Assembly: GCA_037501455.1 (NCBI GenBank)
Contig: CM074856.1
Coordinates: forward strand, 53,783,001-53,847,000
Direction: 5' to 3'
Length of the DNA: 64,000 nt
Source of the DNA: Lantana camara
Lineage: Eukaryota > Streptophyta > Magnoliopsida > Lamiales > Verbenaceae
This document shows positions 1-11,237 of this stretch, in pieces. Numbering within the stretch: position 1 is the stretch's first letter; every line of letters starts with the position of its first letter. The notes under the pieces are model-generated. The model was not told the origin of the DNA and ran no database searches. It was given only the letters and a program-made list of their open reading frames with translations. Both the position numbers and the translations under genes were made by a program.

Positions 1-66
1 AGTAGAATTCTGACTCGCCATTTCTTCAAGATCACGGACAAATTCCTCAACGTGATCTTTAGCCAT
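1..66 (-). CDS. Start of a minus-strand ORF running out of the window, probably an antisense ORF of a Tat-type Gypsy element
   Basis: An ATG at 66 on the minus strand opens 22 codons without a stop before the window edge. The peptide starts MAKDHVEEFVRDLEEMASQN and is acidic and helical in character; I do not recognise a family. A TATA box lies about 250 bp upstream (minus strand, 317-324), so the ORF has its own promoter. It points away from the LTR at 641-1438. Some Tat-lineage elements (Grande, Retand, Ogre relatives) carry extra genes, some antisense, between pol and the 3' LTR, and this layout fits that. It could also be an unrelated host gene that the LTR landed next to. Confidence 0.4.
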   Translation of the reverse strand, partial: MAKDHVEEFVRDLEEMASQNST

Positions 67-316
67 GGTATGCTAAGAAGATTGAGGAGATATGGAAATG
101 ATTTGGTGGTGGAGGTCCGGATGAATAAACCCTAATCAATATGCGTTTAATAAGTCAGAATGTCAGAAAAGACCAGTGAAATACCTAGAAAGAAGAGGTC
201 CTGGAGGTTATGGATTCGCCTGGAGCACTTGGAAGAATGACAAGAATTCTGGAACTCTATGAATGCTTCAAGATTTTGAATTGATACGTAAAGAATAAAA
301 ACGATATGAGATCCCC

Positions 317-324
317 TATTTATA
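317..324 (-). promoter_or_regulatory. TATA box of the minus-strand ORF
   Basis: The minus strand reads TATAAATA inside the near-palindrome CCCCTATAAATAGGGG. It lies about 250 bp upstream of the ATG at 66, with an AT-rich presumptive 5' UTR between. Confidence 0.45.
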
Positions 325-640
325 GGGGAGGAAGTTGGTACGTTTTGGGTAATAAATTCAAAAGTGCAATCATTCCCGCCTAGGAAATTGATCCACTTTT
401 GTGAAAGGTCACCTGCTTTCCCATACTCACGCGCCCTTCCCTAAGAATGCGTGTCCTCGTGCCCTGCAAACATTAAATGCTGGACTCTCCAAGCGGTCAA
501 TGTGAAGTGATTGCATTAAATGAGTTTTCAGAATGAGAAATTCGAGCATCAGGATCCTTGTTAAAGCGGGCGGTTAAGATTTGAAGGAATTTAAATTCTA
601 CAGCCCTCATTACCGAGGACTACAGAACTGGGGGGCAAAA

Positions 641-1438
641 TGATGGGACCAAAACATGTATGGCCCACGTTTTGCCACGTGGTGCCCCTGGCATTAGACA
701 CGTGGCCACTTGGTCCCCAAGCCAACCGCCCTCGAGCGAATCCTGCCCTCGTTTACTAAGGCGTCCTAACAAGATGCGCATTTGGCCCGCGTTTTGACAC
801 GTGGCAACTAACGTTGCTTTCAGATGAGCGTCATCTCCGCTCCCGCATGCATATCCCCATTCTTCAAGACATTCCTCGAGCGTATACTCCCCTCGGGTGA
901 AGCATTCACATGCAGATGAATAGAGGGGCAAATTTCCCCTCATTTCACAGCCATAGCCCAAATTCACCCTCAGATCTGCGAGCTTCTAAGGCTCGGGGTA
1001 AACACGAGCGTGCACATTGCCCTCGTTACCCACCCAAACGGCTCTCTGACACTACGTACATACCCGCGCACCTGCCACGGTTGCCCGCACCAACTTTTCA
1101 CCAGCTTTTGCAGGAGATTCCTCCTAGGTTTTCCCTCCTTGCGCCACGTGTTAGGGCAACATTAAGGCAGGAGCACCAGATGCAAATTACCAAAGGGTCC
1201 CCGACCCTCAACTATAAATAGGAGACTTCATCCCCTCCACTGTAAGCAAGCTTCCATAACTCAAGCTCTGCATCTTTCTTCATCTTCTTCAAATTCATCA
1301 ACTGACTTGAGCGTCAGAGAACCAAACTGGGTATCACTCCCAGTTCCCCCAGCTTGGCCTTCTGACTTTTCTTTTTGGTGTTTGTCCTAGCAGGTTAAAC
1401 CCCAATTTTTTCAGCGAGTTTATTCCGGTTTCCCCACA
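641..1438 (+). mobile_element. LTR of a Tat-type Ty3/Gypsy retrotransposon (3' LTR)
   Basis: The segment starts TGATGGGACC just after a purine tract (CTGGGGGGCAAA, 628-639) that resembles a polypurine tract, and ends near TCCCCACA. It has a TATA box (TATAAATA, 1213-1220) followed by a transcript-like leader with the phrase TGACTTGAGCGTCAGAG, characteristic of R/U5 in Tat/Retand-type LTRs. The U3 part is GC-rich with several ACGTGG (G-box/ABRE-like) motifs near 679, 700 and 799. The exact 3' end (1438 or 1445) and the target duplication cannot be fixed because the other LTR is outside the window. Confidence 0.6.
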
Positions 1439-1445
1439 CCAAACA

Positions 1446-2757
1446 AATTGAAAGTGATCGGAATCTGATCCTTCATATTCAGACTCATCACTTATTTCAT
1501 AAATGCTTATTTTTAAAGTTTATAAACACTTCTTAATTATGCGTTTTGAAATCGAAGAAAACTACAAAGTTCATATTATTTAGAGTTCTTTAATATTCGG
1601 AGTATCATTAAATAGGCTTTTATTTTTATTTTTTTGGGTAATGGACCTTTTAATTATACTAATTTTAAATTTAAAAGGGTCAATATAATTTTTTTTCATT
1701 TTTATATGGGATCAAAAAGACTATTTTTAAAACAAAAAATATAAAAATATATAAAAAAAATATATAAATATATAACTATTTTTTTTTTCCTCAGTGGGGT
1801 CAGTTAAGGTGGAGTCGCCCTTGAATATTTAAAGCATGTGCTCGTGTTACATGCATGGTCTTTAATTGTTACAATTAATCCTTTGAAAAGGAGAATAAAG
1901 TAAAGCTGTGACAAGTACAAGGCTTGTGAGTAACTTGTTAACAAAGTTGGCTAGAGCTCGTGTTACATCAAAGTTTCATGCTCACGTCGTACGCAATAAA
2001 ATATACTTCATCTGGCTGACCCTTCTTTGATAATGCTTGATTAAATTGTGTTACTAAAAGGTTTCCTGAGTTTGCCTCTCTTTTGTGATCTTTTCTTTGA
2101 ATCTGAATTTCGACTTTATTCCCTCTGGAGTAAAGGACACCTCTATTCAAGATTTAATTTACTTTCTTCGGCTTTGCATATTCCTAACTTACCTCGTTTT
2201 CACTTCATGACGATCTCCACATAATTTGTTTTAGGAAAGATTATATTTGGCTCTTCAATTTTCAACTTTGTATTATTTTGGTTCTCAATATCCTAAATAC
2301 AATAATTGAGTTCCTAAAATTAATAATTCGTCCCATTTAAGTTCTTCTAATTAGATTCTATCGACTTTTGGTTTCTAAAATTTTAAAAGTGCATTATTTT
2401 TGTTCCCAATATTCTGTGACTTTTAAATTCCTAAAATTTATAATTTGTTTTGTTTAAATCCTTTAAACCAAAATTAATGCTGACGTGGTACGATATTAGG
2501 ATGATACTTGGTCCATATTGCATCAAACGACGCACGCCACATGGTGGACTCCATTTTGGTTTGTACCGTTAGTTGTATATGTATATAGTTGTTCTCTCTA
2601 TTGATGCATTTAATACATTTTGAGTGTGCTTACTTTGAGCACGCACAAAGATCCAGTACTATAAATATCTCTTGAATTTATTTCGCATGGGAAGCAAATT
2701 AAATTCTCTAGAACTCATTCACCCACTTTTGAAATCGAGTTTCTAGAACCGTTTGCT
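1446..2757. other. Intergenic AT-rich stretch with dispersed-repeat fragments
   Basis: No gene is visible. About 1826-2215 is a dispersed repeat listed separately. About 2243-2480 contains a degenerate member of the 'Tttggtc / taaaattaataattcgtc' repeat family also seen near 7860-8110, 8700-9640, 10660-10900 and 53760-54060. The part from about 2490 to the Copia insertion, continuing at 7334-7420, has a TATA-like ACTATAAATATC (2659) and a downstream leader-like segment, so it may be an old LTR split by the Copia. Confidence 0.4.
1826..2215. repeat. Dispersed repeat, copy A of a three-copy family
   Basis: This stretch matches about 36477-36890 over its length (shared phrases such as TGTTACATGCATGGTCTTTAATT and CGCAATAAAATATAC). 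Part of it matches 61235-61310 in inverted orientation. In the second copy the homology continues straight into sequence that in this region lies beyond the Copia element (8325-8480), so copies A and B are part of the larger duplication that includes the ankyrin genes. Confidence 0.6.
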
Positions 2758-2762
2758 AACTT

Positions 2763-2934
2763 TGTAACAGATTGAGGAATCAGAGGCAACAATCAGCACT
2801 AACCCTCTTAGGAAAGATTGTAATTAGGCATTTAAATTGATTCTCTTAATGTAATTACTCCCCTGTATTTTTGTATATGCATCTTCTCCGTCCCCTTGTG
2901 AAGGTAATGCAATACAGATGTATTATTCTCTACA
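2763..2934 (+). repeat. 5' LTR of the Copia element
   Basis: It runs from TGTAACAGATTG to CTCTACA (172 bp). Its copy at 7157-7328 has about six substitutions and no indel. Confidence 0.93.
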
Positions 2935-2946
2935 TGGTATCAAGAG
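2935..2946 (+). promoter_or_regulatory. Minus-strand primer binding site (tRNA-Met) of the Copia element
   Basis: TGGTATCAAGAG follows the LTR directly and matches the initiator tRNA-Met primer site usual for plant Copia elements. Confidence 0.85.
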
Positions 2947-2979
2947 CCTCCGATCTATAATCCTCTTTTTTTCTCCACC

Positions 2980-5900
2980 ATGGCCACCGACTCAAACTCA
3001 TCAGCCATCCAAACCCCCACCATCACCCCGCTCCAGGCCGAACCCACCCGCCACCTGACGTTGATCAACTCCTCCAGCGCAGTCAAACTCCACACCAACA
3101 ACTATATGGCGTGGAAACTCCCTATGCAAGCCCTTCTTCGCGGCCACAACCTCTTCCGCTATGTTGATGGCTCGATCACTCCACCGGTCCATCTCGGCAC
3201 CTCTGCCAACACAACCACGGTAACGCCTGAGTTCACAGCGTGGTTCCAGCAGGATCAACTGATCCTTGCTGCTCTTGCCGGTTCCCTTCATCACACCGTC
3301 ACGCCGGTCATTCACAGCGCCACCACCTCCCGCGAGGCCTGGCAAACATTGGCCACCACCTTCGCCAACGCCTCTAGGGGTCACATCAAACAACTCCGTG
3401 ACTCCCTCAGACGTACAACCAAGGGTCCCAAGATAATCAACGAATACATGACCCTCATTCGTACTAAATCCGACGAACTTAATCTGCTCGGACACCCACT
3501 CGGGCAAGAGGACATCACTGACATTGTCCTCGATGGCCTTGAAGACTCATACCACTCCATCATTGATGCGGTCAATGCCCGTGAAAGCCCCATCTCCTTT
3601 GCAGAACTCCATGAAAAACTCCTCAATCGGGAACTCTCCATTCAGCAATCCACCGCTGCCACTCCCTCTTCGCTCCCCATCTCGGCTAATCAAGTCGGTG
3701 TTCCACACAAACCGACCCGGTGGCGCCCGTCGCCTCCCGCAGGCACTCCGCCCTACCACTCTAGACCCCAGCGACCCTATCTCGGTACCTGTCAGCTCTG
3801 CGGCATCCCCGGCCACTCCGCTGGCCGCTGCTCTCAATTCCAGATTGTCCAACACCACCAACACCCCTCGCTGCCCAGCTATCACACCTCTCGCCCACAT
3901 CAGCAAACACGACGGAATCCCCCACTGCAACAGACCCCCTGGCAACCATGAGCACACTTCACCACTGTCTCGGAACCTCCTTCACCTCCCACTTGGCTCC
4001 TTAACAGCGGAGCTTCCCACCACATCACTCCGGATCTGGATCCCCTGTCCCTTCGGACTGCATACACGAATCAAGATAATGTAATGATCGTCGATGGTAC
4101 ATCTCTTCCCATCACTCATTCCGGTTGTATCTCTTTACCCTCTAATACATCCTCCTTACATCTCTCTAATGTTCTGTGTGTTCCCTCTCTCAACAAGAGT
4201 TTGATTTCAGTCTCTAAGCTTTGTGAATCTAATAGTGTCTCTGTTGAATTCACACCTTATGGCTTTCAGGTGAAGGATCTGGCAACGGGGGCTTCGGTCA
4301 TGACGGGACGGGCCAGTAATGGGGTGTATGAATGGCCGGCACAACCCTCTCAACCTCTTTTGCCTACCCTCTACTCCTCCAGTCTCCAATCTCCCGGCGG
4401 TGATTGGCACACACGGTTGGGCCACCCTTCCGCAGTAGTCCTCCGCCATACTATACACCACTTTAATCTTAAAGCCTCCCCATCCCAAACCAAGTTAGAT
4501 TGTGATTCGTGTCTTTGTAATAAGAGCCACAAGCTCCCCTTTGGAGATTCATCAATAAAATCAGCTGCTCCCTTAGATGTTATCTTCACTGATGTTTGGG
4601 CCTCCCCAATTTACTCTTATGACAACCATAAATACTATGTCATTTTCGTTGATCACTTCAGCAAATATATATGGTTCTTCCCACTCACATAAAAATCCCA
4701 AGTTCTGCCATATTCAAACGCTTCAAATCACTTGTGGAAGTAAAATTCAACTCAAAAATCAAAACCTTATACTCCAACAATGGGGGTGAATTCACAACTC
4801 TCACTAGCTACCTCGCCGATAATGGCATTTCTCATCTCACCACCCCTCCCCACACCCCGGAACACAATGGGTACTCGGAACGGCGCCACCGCCATATTGT
4901 CGAAACCGAACTAACTCTCCTCCACCATGCGTCCCTTCCACTCTCATACTGGCCATATGCCTTCGCCACAGCCGTCTATCTCATTAACCGGCTTCCCACT
5001 CCCACTCTTTCGATGTCCTCCCCATACCTCGCCCTCTTCCTCACTCCACCCAACTACACCAAACTCCGCACCTTCGGATGCCTATGCTACCCATGGCTCC
5101 GCCCCTACTCCGATCACAAATTAAGCCCTCGCTCACTCCCCTGTGTCTTCCTTGGTTACTCGCTCACTCAAAGTGCCTATCTATGTCTCCATGTCACCAC
5201 CAACCGACTCTATATCTCGTGCCACATTCGCTTTGTCGAAAACTCCTTCCCGTTTGCCACAACTCCACCCCCCTCCCCCAACATCAGTCCCGACAGCCTC
5301 TCTCCCTCGTCCGATGACACCCCATAACTCCCGCCGGCCATCTACATCCCTGCCGCGCCGCCTTGTCAACCACCGGCTCGCCCTTGCCTGCCAGCGGCCT
5401 CACCACAATCAGCCACAACACCCCCACTACCAGCTGCTACACCTCCAAACACTCATGAAAGCGCCTCACCCTCAGCCACCACTTCAACCTCTCGAGAACA
5501 GAACCCCACTCCACAGCCCTGCCATCCGATGACCACCCGTGCCAAAAACAACATCCACAAACCAACTCAGAAGCTCACCTTCTCCACTCAAATGATCCCA
5601 ACCTCTGAAATTGAACCTAAGACGGTAACACAAGCACTTCGTGATCCTCGCTGGCGCGAGGCAATGGCAGCGGAATACGACGCTCTGGTAAAAAATGGAA
5701 CTTGGGAACTGGTCCCAGCCTCCGCCGCTCCAAACTTGGTAGGTTGTAAATAGGTGTTCCGTATTAAACGTAACGCTGATGGTTCTGTTGACATGTTCAA
5801 GGCACGGCTCGTGGCCAAGGGGTTCCATCAATGGCCCAGAATTGATTTCCATGATACTTTCAGTCCCTTCATCAAACGTACCACCATCCGAGTGGTCCTC

Positions 5901-7169
5901 ACTGTTGCTGTCCCTTGGGGCTGGTCACTACGTCAACTCGATGTTAACAACGCCTTCCTTCAAGGTCGGCTCTCTGAAACGGTATTTATGATCCAAACCC
6001 CGGGTTTCGTCGACAAGGATCAACCCACTCATGTTTGTAAACTACACAAGGCCTTATACGGCCTCAAACAGGTGCCCCGCCCATGGTATTCTGAGCTGCG
6101 CAGGTTTCTCGTTGACCAAGGGTTCCGCAACTCTCTGGCTGATACTTCTCTGTTCATCCTGAATTCATCTGATATCATACTCTATGTTCTTGTGTATGTC
6201 GACGACATCTTGATTACGGGCCCGAATCCGGTGCAGGTTTCAAAGTTCATCGACACTCTGTCAGCCCGCTTCTCCCTCAAAGATTTAGGGCCTCTCATAT
6301 ATTTTCTTGGCGTTGAATGTACCAGTACACCCGCCGGTCTACTCCTGTCCCAGCACAAGTATGTCCAAGATTTGCTCAACCGAATGGACATGGCTGATGC
6401 TAATCCGGTCATTACTCCTCTCTCCCCGGACAGAGACTTGCGACTCAACGCCGGCACCTCTCTTTCCGATCCCGCTGAGTATCGTTCCATTGTCGGCGGT
6501 CTTCAGTACCTCACGCTAACTCGGCCGGACATCGCCTTCTCCATCAATCGGCTGTCCCAATTCATGCACCGGCCGACAACGGTACACCTTCAGGCTGTCA
6601 AACGCCTGCTTCGTTACCTACGGGGTACATCAGACCTTGGAGTGTTCATCCGCCGCAATAGCCCGCTGAATCTACTCGCCTTCTCCGATGCCGACTGGGC
6701 GGGCAACAAAGATGATTACTCTTCCACTAGTGGCCACATCATCTATCTTGGTCACAACCCCATCTGCTGGAGTTCCAAGAAACAGCGGAGCATTACACGA
6801 TCTTCAACTGAGGCGGAATATCGCGCTGTTGCCTCGGCCTCAGCGGAGATCCGTTGGATATGTTCTCTTCTCTCTGAACTTGGAGTTCAACTCGCGCAAG
6901 TGCCGATAATATTCTATGACAATATCGGTGCCACCCATCTCTGCTCCAACCCGGTCTTCCACTCACGTATGAAACACATCGCCCTTGATTTCCACTTCGT
7001 ACGAGAACAAGTTCAGAATGGGTCCTTACGTGTCCAACATGTCTCATCCGCAGACCAACTGGCGGAGACTTTCACCAAAGCTCTCCCGCGTCGACCTTTC
7101 CTGCTCTGTCGCGACAAGATTGGAGTCTCCCACCGGAGCTCCATCTTGCAGGGGCGTGTAACAGATTGA
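2980..7169 (+). pseudogene. Copia gag-pol polyprotein, broken
   Basis: Domains run in order: Gag (from 2980, with a CX2CX4HX4C knuckle near 3790-3832), protease, integrase with its HHCC region and DDE core, reverse transcriptase (YVDD near 6195-6210) and RNase H (DADW near 6690; SSTEAEY near 6800). Frame is kept from 2980 to about 4690 except for a stop at 3949-3951. A frameshift then occurs at about 4683-4692. The new frame runs to 7169 with stops at 5325-5327 and 5751-5753. The protease active site reads NSGA instead of DSGA (near 4003) and the integrase second Asp reads NNGG instead of DNGG (near 4777). The stop codons and Asp-to-Asn changes can all be explained by C-to-T or G-to-A transitions. 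Confidence 0.92.
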
Positions 7170-7328
7170 GGAATCAAAGGCAACAATCAGCACTATCCCT
7201 CTTAGGAAAGATTGTAATTAGGCATTTAAATTGATTCTCTTACTGTAATTACTCCCCTGTATTTTTGTATATGTATCTTCTCCGTCCCCTTGTGAAGGTA
7301 ATGCAATACAGACATATTATTCTCTACA
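7157..7328 (+). repeat. 3' LTR of the Copia element
   Basis: It is 172 bp, starting TGTAACAG after GCAGGGGCG (purine tract) and ending CTCTACA before the AACTT target duplication. Confidence 0.93.
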
Positions 7329-7462
7329 AACTTAGGGATTACAGGGTGTACATCGGGGCCACCCGATCTAGTTCATTGTTTCTTCTCTTTGTCTACTTTT
7401 GTAGCTAGAAACATTATTTTTTATTTTTTCATATGAAATATATAAATTAAGTAAAGAAATTA

Positions 7463-7843
7463 TTACATCTGATTATCCTGTATTTAGGCCTAATTACAAT
7501 ATAGTCTATCATTATCAAAAAATTACATTTTAGTCCCTAACTTTGAGAACCGATTGTGGTCCCTAGGGTTCCGTTATGTCATTCCAAAAATAATCCTGAT
7601 TTGTTGAAATTCGTAATTTGTAGGGATCGTTTTGTTAATATTTGTAAACTTTAGGGACGATTTTGTAATTGTGATCACATATTAAATGTAACACTCATAA
7701 AACAGTCAGGGGCATAAGTGTATTTTTACAAATTCCGTTAAGGGATCTCAGACCAAACAAGATTTATAGGGACTAAAATATAATTTTTTGATAATGATGG
7801 ACTACATTGTAATTAGGCCTAAATATAGGGTAGTTAGATGTAA
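7463..7843. mobile_element. Foldback MITE with long terminal inverted repeats
   Basis: The first about 75 bp (starting TTACATCTGA, including GGCCTAATTACA and ATTATCAAAAAATTA) return as an inverted copy at the end (ending TTAGATGTAA). No coding capacity is seen. The 'we have N, no N' style phrases (TTTTAGTCCCT / AGGGACTAAAA) are typical of abundant plant foldback MITEs. I could not fix a target duplication. Confidence 0.75.
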
Positions 7844-8700
7844 ATCACCCATTAAGCAAAAGAATTCGTTTTGGTAAAAAAAAAAATTAAATGAGACGAA
7901 TTATTAATTATAGGGACTTAATTAAGTATCACTTTTAGAATATTTAGGGAAATGTGATACAAATTTGAAACTAGCTAGGGAAATTAGAATTCACTAAATC
8001 TTAGTTTGAGAGACTTAAGTGAGATTAATTATTAACCTTTCTAATTCAAATATCATATATAGAATATTAAAGATGAAAGTGATACAATGTTGAAATTTGA
8101 CAAATTAAATATGGCATTTGCCATGTTTTTATTTTCCCAATTTTTCTCATTTTTAATTTAAAACAGGGAGTAGATCGCAATTTCTAAGCAACAAATATTT
8201 ATTTTATCCTTTGTTTCATTCATCCACACATACCAAGTATCTTGGTAGGCGGTTGAAATGAGAAGAGATAAATTAAAATTATCAGTTATTTTGATAAGTA
8301 TGTATGTTTTTATATCATTAGACCTGAGAAAATTGTATCTTTATCCGTATCTACTCTAATATAGACATCAAGAAGACTGCATTCTCGCGCGCAAAGTAGG
8401 GCAAAGAAAAGAAAAGTGAAAAACAGCTTCCACATGCAAACTTGACGGTCCAAATGAGACTCAAAAATTAAAATATGGAGAAAAGGTGATTAATTTAATT
8501 CATCTAGTTAACGTTGTCGTATATAAATTTCTTTCTGTCATTCAGTATATAAATTTCTATAAATCGTTATTGGACTAAAATATGTGAAATTCATTTCAAC
8601 GTGACCTTTAATATAATGCAAGTTTTAACATTCACATGAGTTGTATATTGTTTCGAGAATATCAATTATATACATTATATATATATATCTAACATTTATT
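7844..8700. other. Noncoding AT-rich region
   Basis: No gene is seen. About 8325-8480 is homologous to 36929-37090, and about 8585-8670 to 49190-49290, so this is the upstream region of the first ankyrin gene copy and belongs to the segmental duplication. Confidence 0.5.
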
Positions 8701-9415
8701 TAAAATAACATTTAAATAATAAAGGCGAATGTCATATTTGGTCTTTCACCTTTATATTACTTTCGTTCTTGATATTCTAAAAGTGACATTTAAATTCATA
8801 AAGTTAATGAATTGTCTCACTTAAATCCTTCCAAACATATTTCTGTGAACTTCCTATCAGACTCAAGGGTATTTGGTCATTTATTACTTGTATTTCAAAA
8901 TGTCTCTAAAGTATTAAGGTCGTATCATATAATTGCTACCCTATTTATGTAAGACATATAAGTGCTACCCTATTTATGTAAGTTGTAACTGATTTTTAAT
9001 TCTCGTTACTTTGGTCTTTCCTGCAGTACGGTTTGACGGTGATTCACAAAGCAATACTTGAAAAAGAGCAGGCTATTTTTAATTTTCTCTTTAGAGAATC
9101 TGCAAATCCCTTTGTCCGCGACGACGTAAGACACACACTCTCTTGCTGGAGAGTCTTTGCATGCATATGCTGTGATTAAGGATCTCTCCATCCTTTAAAA
9201 TAACATTTAAATAATAAAGGTGAATATCATATTTGGTCTTTCAACTTTGTATTACTTTCGTTCTTGATATTCTAAAAGTGACATTTAAATTCATAAAGTT
9301 AATGAGTCGTCTCACTTAAATCCTTCCAAACATAGTTCTAGCGAATTTCCAATCAGACTCAAGGGTATTTGGTCATTTTTTATTTGTATTTCAAAATGTC
9401 TCTAAAGTATTAAAT
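8701..9415. repeat. Pair of about 215-bp direct repeats enclosing a gene fragment
   Basis: 8701-8920 and 9197-9415 are near-identical (both start AAATAACATTTAAATAATAAAGG and end near TCTCTAAAGTATTAA). Between them is about 275 bp of unrelated sequence with an ankyrin exon. Flanking direct repeats around foreign DNA suggest either a transposon with short terminal repeats or a local duplication that trapped the fragment. Confidence 0.7.
9027..9125 (+). pseudogene. Isolated exon of an EMB506/AKRP-like plastid ankyrin protein gene
   Basis: A 99-bp open segment encodes 33 residues, starting [20 protein letters not shown] and ending in an [10 protein letters not shown] stretch. This matches, from memory of the family, the start of the ankyrin region of plant EMB506/AKRP proteins needed for plastid and embryo development. 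It has a consensus acceptor (TTTCCTGCAG, ending 9026) and donor (GTAAGA, 9126). So an unspliced genomic piece was copied, not an mRNA. No neighbouring exon of that gene is visible; it is a captured or relic fragment. Confidence 0.7.
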
Positions 9416-10082
9416 TTGTATCACTTTCTTCTTTAATATTTCTAAAGTGACATATAAGTTTCTAAAATTAATAATTCGTCTCACTTAAAGTCTTTTTTTT
9501 AAAAAAAATCATTACTCTTAGTTAATTTGTTTATTTCATGTTAAAAAAAAAAGATATCATACTTCCAGTGAGATTCGGAAATATGAGTTCAAGAAAAAAT
9601 AGAGGTGTTGTCAATATGTAATATGTGTTTTTTTTTTTTTTAAAATATCACCTACTGTATTTATTCTTTTCCGTTTAATATAAAAATCAAATAAAAGATA
9701 AATTACAATTTTAATTTTAAATAAAACCTAATTTATTTATTTATCATTTTTAAATTTCAAGATAATTTCTTCATTTAGGAAATGTTTGAATTTTAAATAA
9801 TTATCTCAAAGTTATTTTAATAATAAATTATTCCGTGTAATATATGTTTACAAAGTCGAAGTTGATAAAGTGATTTATAATTCAAGTTCTCTTATTTGGT
9901 GTTTAGAATTAAACATATGTAAATTCACTAAGTTTTTAGAATTAGATATATGTAAATTCACTAAGTTTGAGTATTTGATTATTAATCTAATCAATTAGCT
10001 ATAAAAAAAAAAGAGTATATATTAAAATGTGATTTTAAAATTTAATGTATTAATCTAATATACCAAACACTTTATGAAGTCA
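9416..10082. other. Noncoding AT-rich dispersed repeat
   Basis: No gene is seen. About 9420-9640 resembles about 53780-54100 in the first intron downstream of the second ankyrin gene's exon 2, and belongs to the same dispersed repeat family as 2243-2480. Confidence 0.45.
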
Positions 10083-10098
10083 ATTCAATAAATGAATA

Positions 10099-10192
10099 GC
10101 CATGATCCAAGTGGTTAATGAATTTATTTTTCAAGATAATGTCGCGGGTTCAAATTCCACTTGGATAATTGGGTGTGTATGTGTTAAAAAAT
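10099..10192 (+). mobile_element. tRNA-derived SINE with 16-bp target duplication
   Basis: The 94-bp body has an A-box-like ATCCAAGTGGTTAATG and a B-box GGTTCAAATTCC, ends in a short A-run after TTGGGTGTGTATGTG, and is flanked by a perfect 16-bp repeat ATTCAATAAATGAATA (10083-10098 and 10193-10208). It belongs to the same family as the SINE at 49794-49901. Confidence 0.85.
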
Positions 10193-10208
10193 ATTCAATA
10201 AATGAATA

Positions 10209-11237
10209 AACATATTCTCTTTAGTTGATGCGTAGACTGGTACTCTTGCATTTACTTTTGATGGTCTTTTTTATATAGGGGGTGGTCTTCAATACTCTTC
10301 ATGAGCAACCCCACGGCCTGTTGGTGGGTTTCATTAAAAAAAAACATATATTATATGTAATAATTTCTTTATAAGAAAATAATTTGAGATTATTTAAAAT
10401 CCGAACACTCTTTAAAATTTAAAAATTATCCATAAAAATTAAAATACTAAATAAAATAATTAAATTTTATTTAAAATTAAAATTACAATTGTTTTTTTTT
10501 TCTTTTTTGTATTAAATTAAACAAAATATGTATAATAGGTGAAAATTCTGTATCAAAAGCAAATATTGTATAGTTGCAACACCTGTGTTTTTTTCGAGCT
10601 CAGAGGTTTGGATCTTGCTAGAAATATATATTTTTTTCATGTAAAATCTTAAATAAATAAGTTAAAAGTATTATTTTGGTCAAACGAACTTAAGTGAAAC
10701 GAACTAATAATTTTAGGAACTTTAAGAACCATTTTTGAAACAAGGATTCAAAAATGATCACAGTACACTTAATATTTAGATTTTGGCTAGAAGAACTTAA
10801 GTGAGACAGATTATTAACTTTATGAACTCAAGTATCATTTTTAGAACATAAGAGGACGATACCATTTTAAAGTTGAAACTTTAGAAACCAAATATGACAT
10901 TTGTCCAATTGATAATAATAAAAATAAAGAAAAAGCTCCCGCAGTATTGTTCACTCATCCTACTCGTCAAAGTAAACATGGGAAATTTTCCAGCCTAAAC
11001 AAGACATAGGCCGAACCTAACCAATCATATAGATAAATGTATACATTACACTTGCCATCCGGTTGTTTTACTTTTCCAAAAAAAAATTTATAATCACGCA
11101 ACAGGTGTGAGACACTTTGTTTATTATACTGGTTTGACTGAACCAGACTCACGCTAGAATATTCAGGAACGATGCCTATAATGATTCCTCCACCACATCA
11201 TCCTAATGCAGCTCACTGATAGCTAATAGCTTCGACA
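10209..11237. other. Noncoding AT-rich region upstream of the first ankyrin gene
   Basis: No gene is seen. About 10660-10900 is another degenerate copy of the dispersed repeat family. Directly upstream of the ATG, 11175-11237 aligns with 50125-50194. Where the second copy has a TATA box (TTATAAATG), this copy reads CTATAATG, so the promoter is altered. Confidence 0.5.

Larger units (their letters stand above)
2763..7328 (+). mobile_element. Complete Ty1/Copia retrotransposon (Ale/RE1-like), inactive
   Basis: The element is 4566 bp with 172-bp LTRs flanked by a perfect 5-bp target duplication, AACTT (2758-2762 and 7329-7333). The 5' LTR is followed at once by a tRNA-Met primer site, and the 3' LTR is preceded by a short purine tract. 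The two LTRs differ at about 6 of 172 positions by eye. Short LTRs and a compact gag-pol fit the Ale/RE1 group. The coding region is broken at four places, so the copy cannot make its own proteins. Confidence 0.93.

Noticed and set aside
620..1221. Open frames of 103-115 codons on both strands in the GC-rich LTR
   Set aside because: They lie within the U3 of a Tat-type LTR, have no recognisable domains and overlap each other; GC content alone explains them.
1968..2150. 60-codon minus-strand frame with charged protein-like composition
   Set aside because: The corresponding copy at 36640-36800 has stops and indels in the same frame, so no selection on coding is visible.
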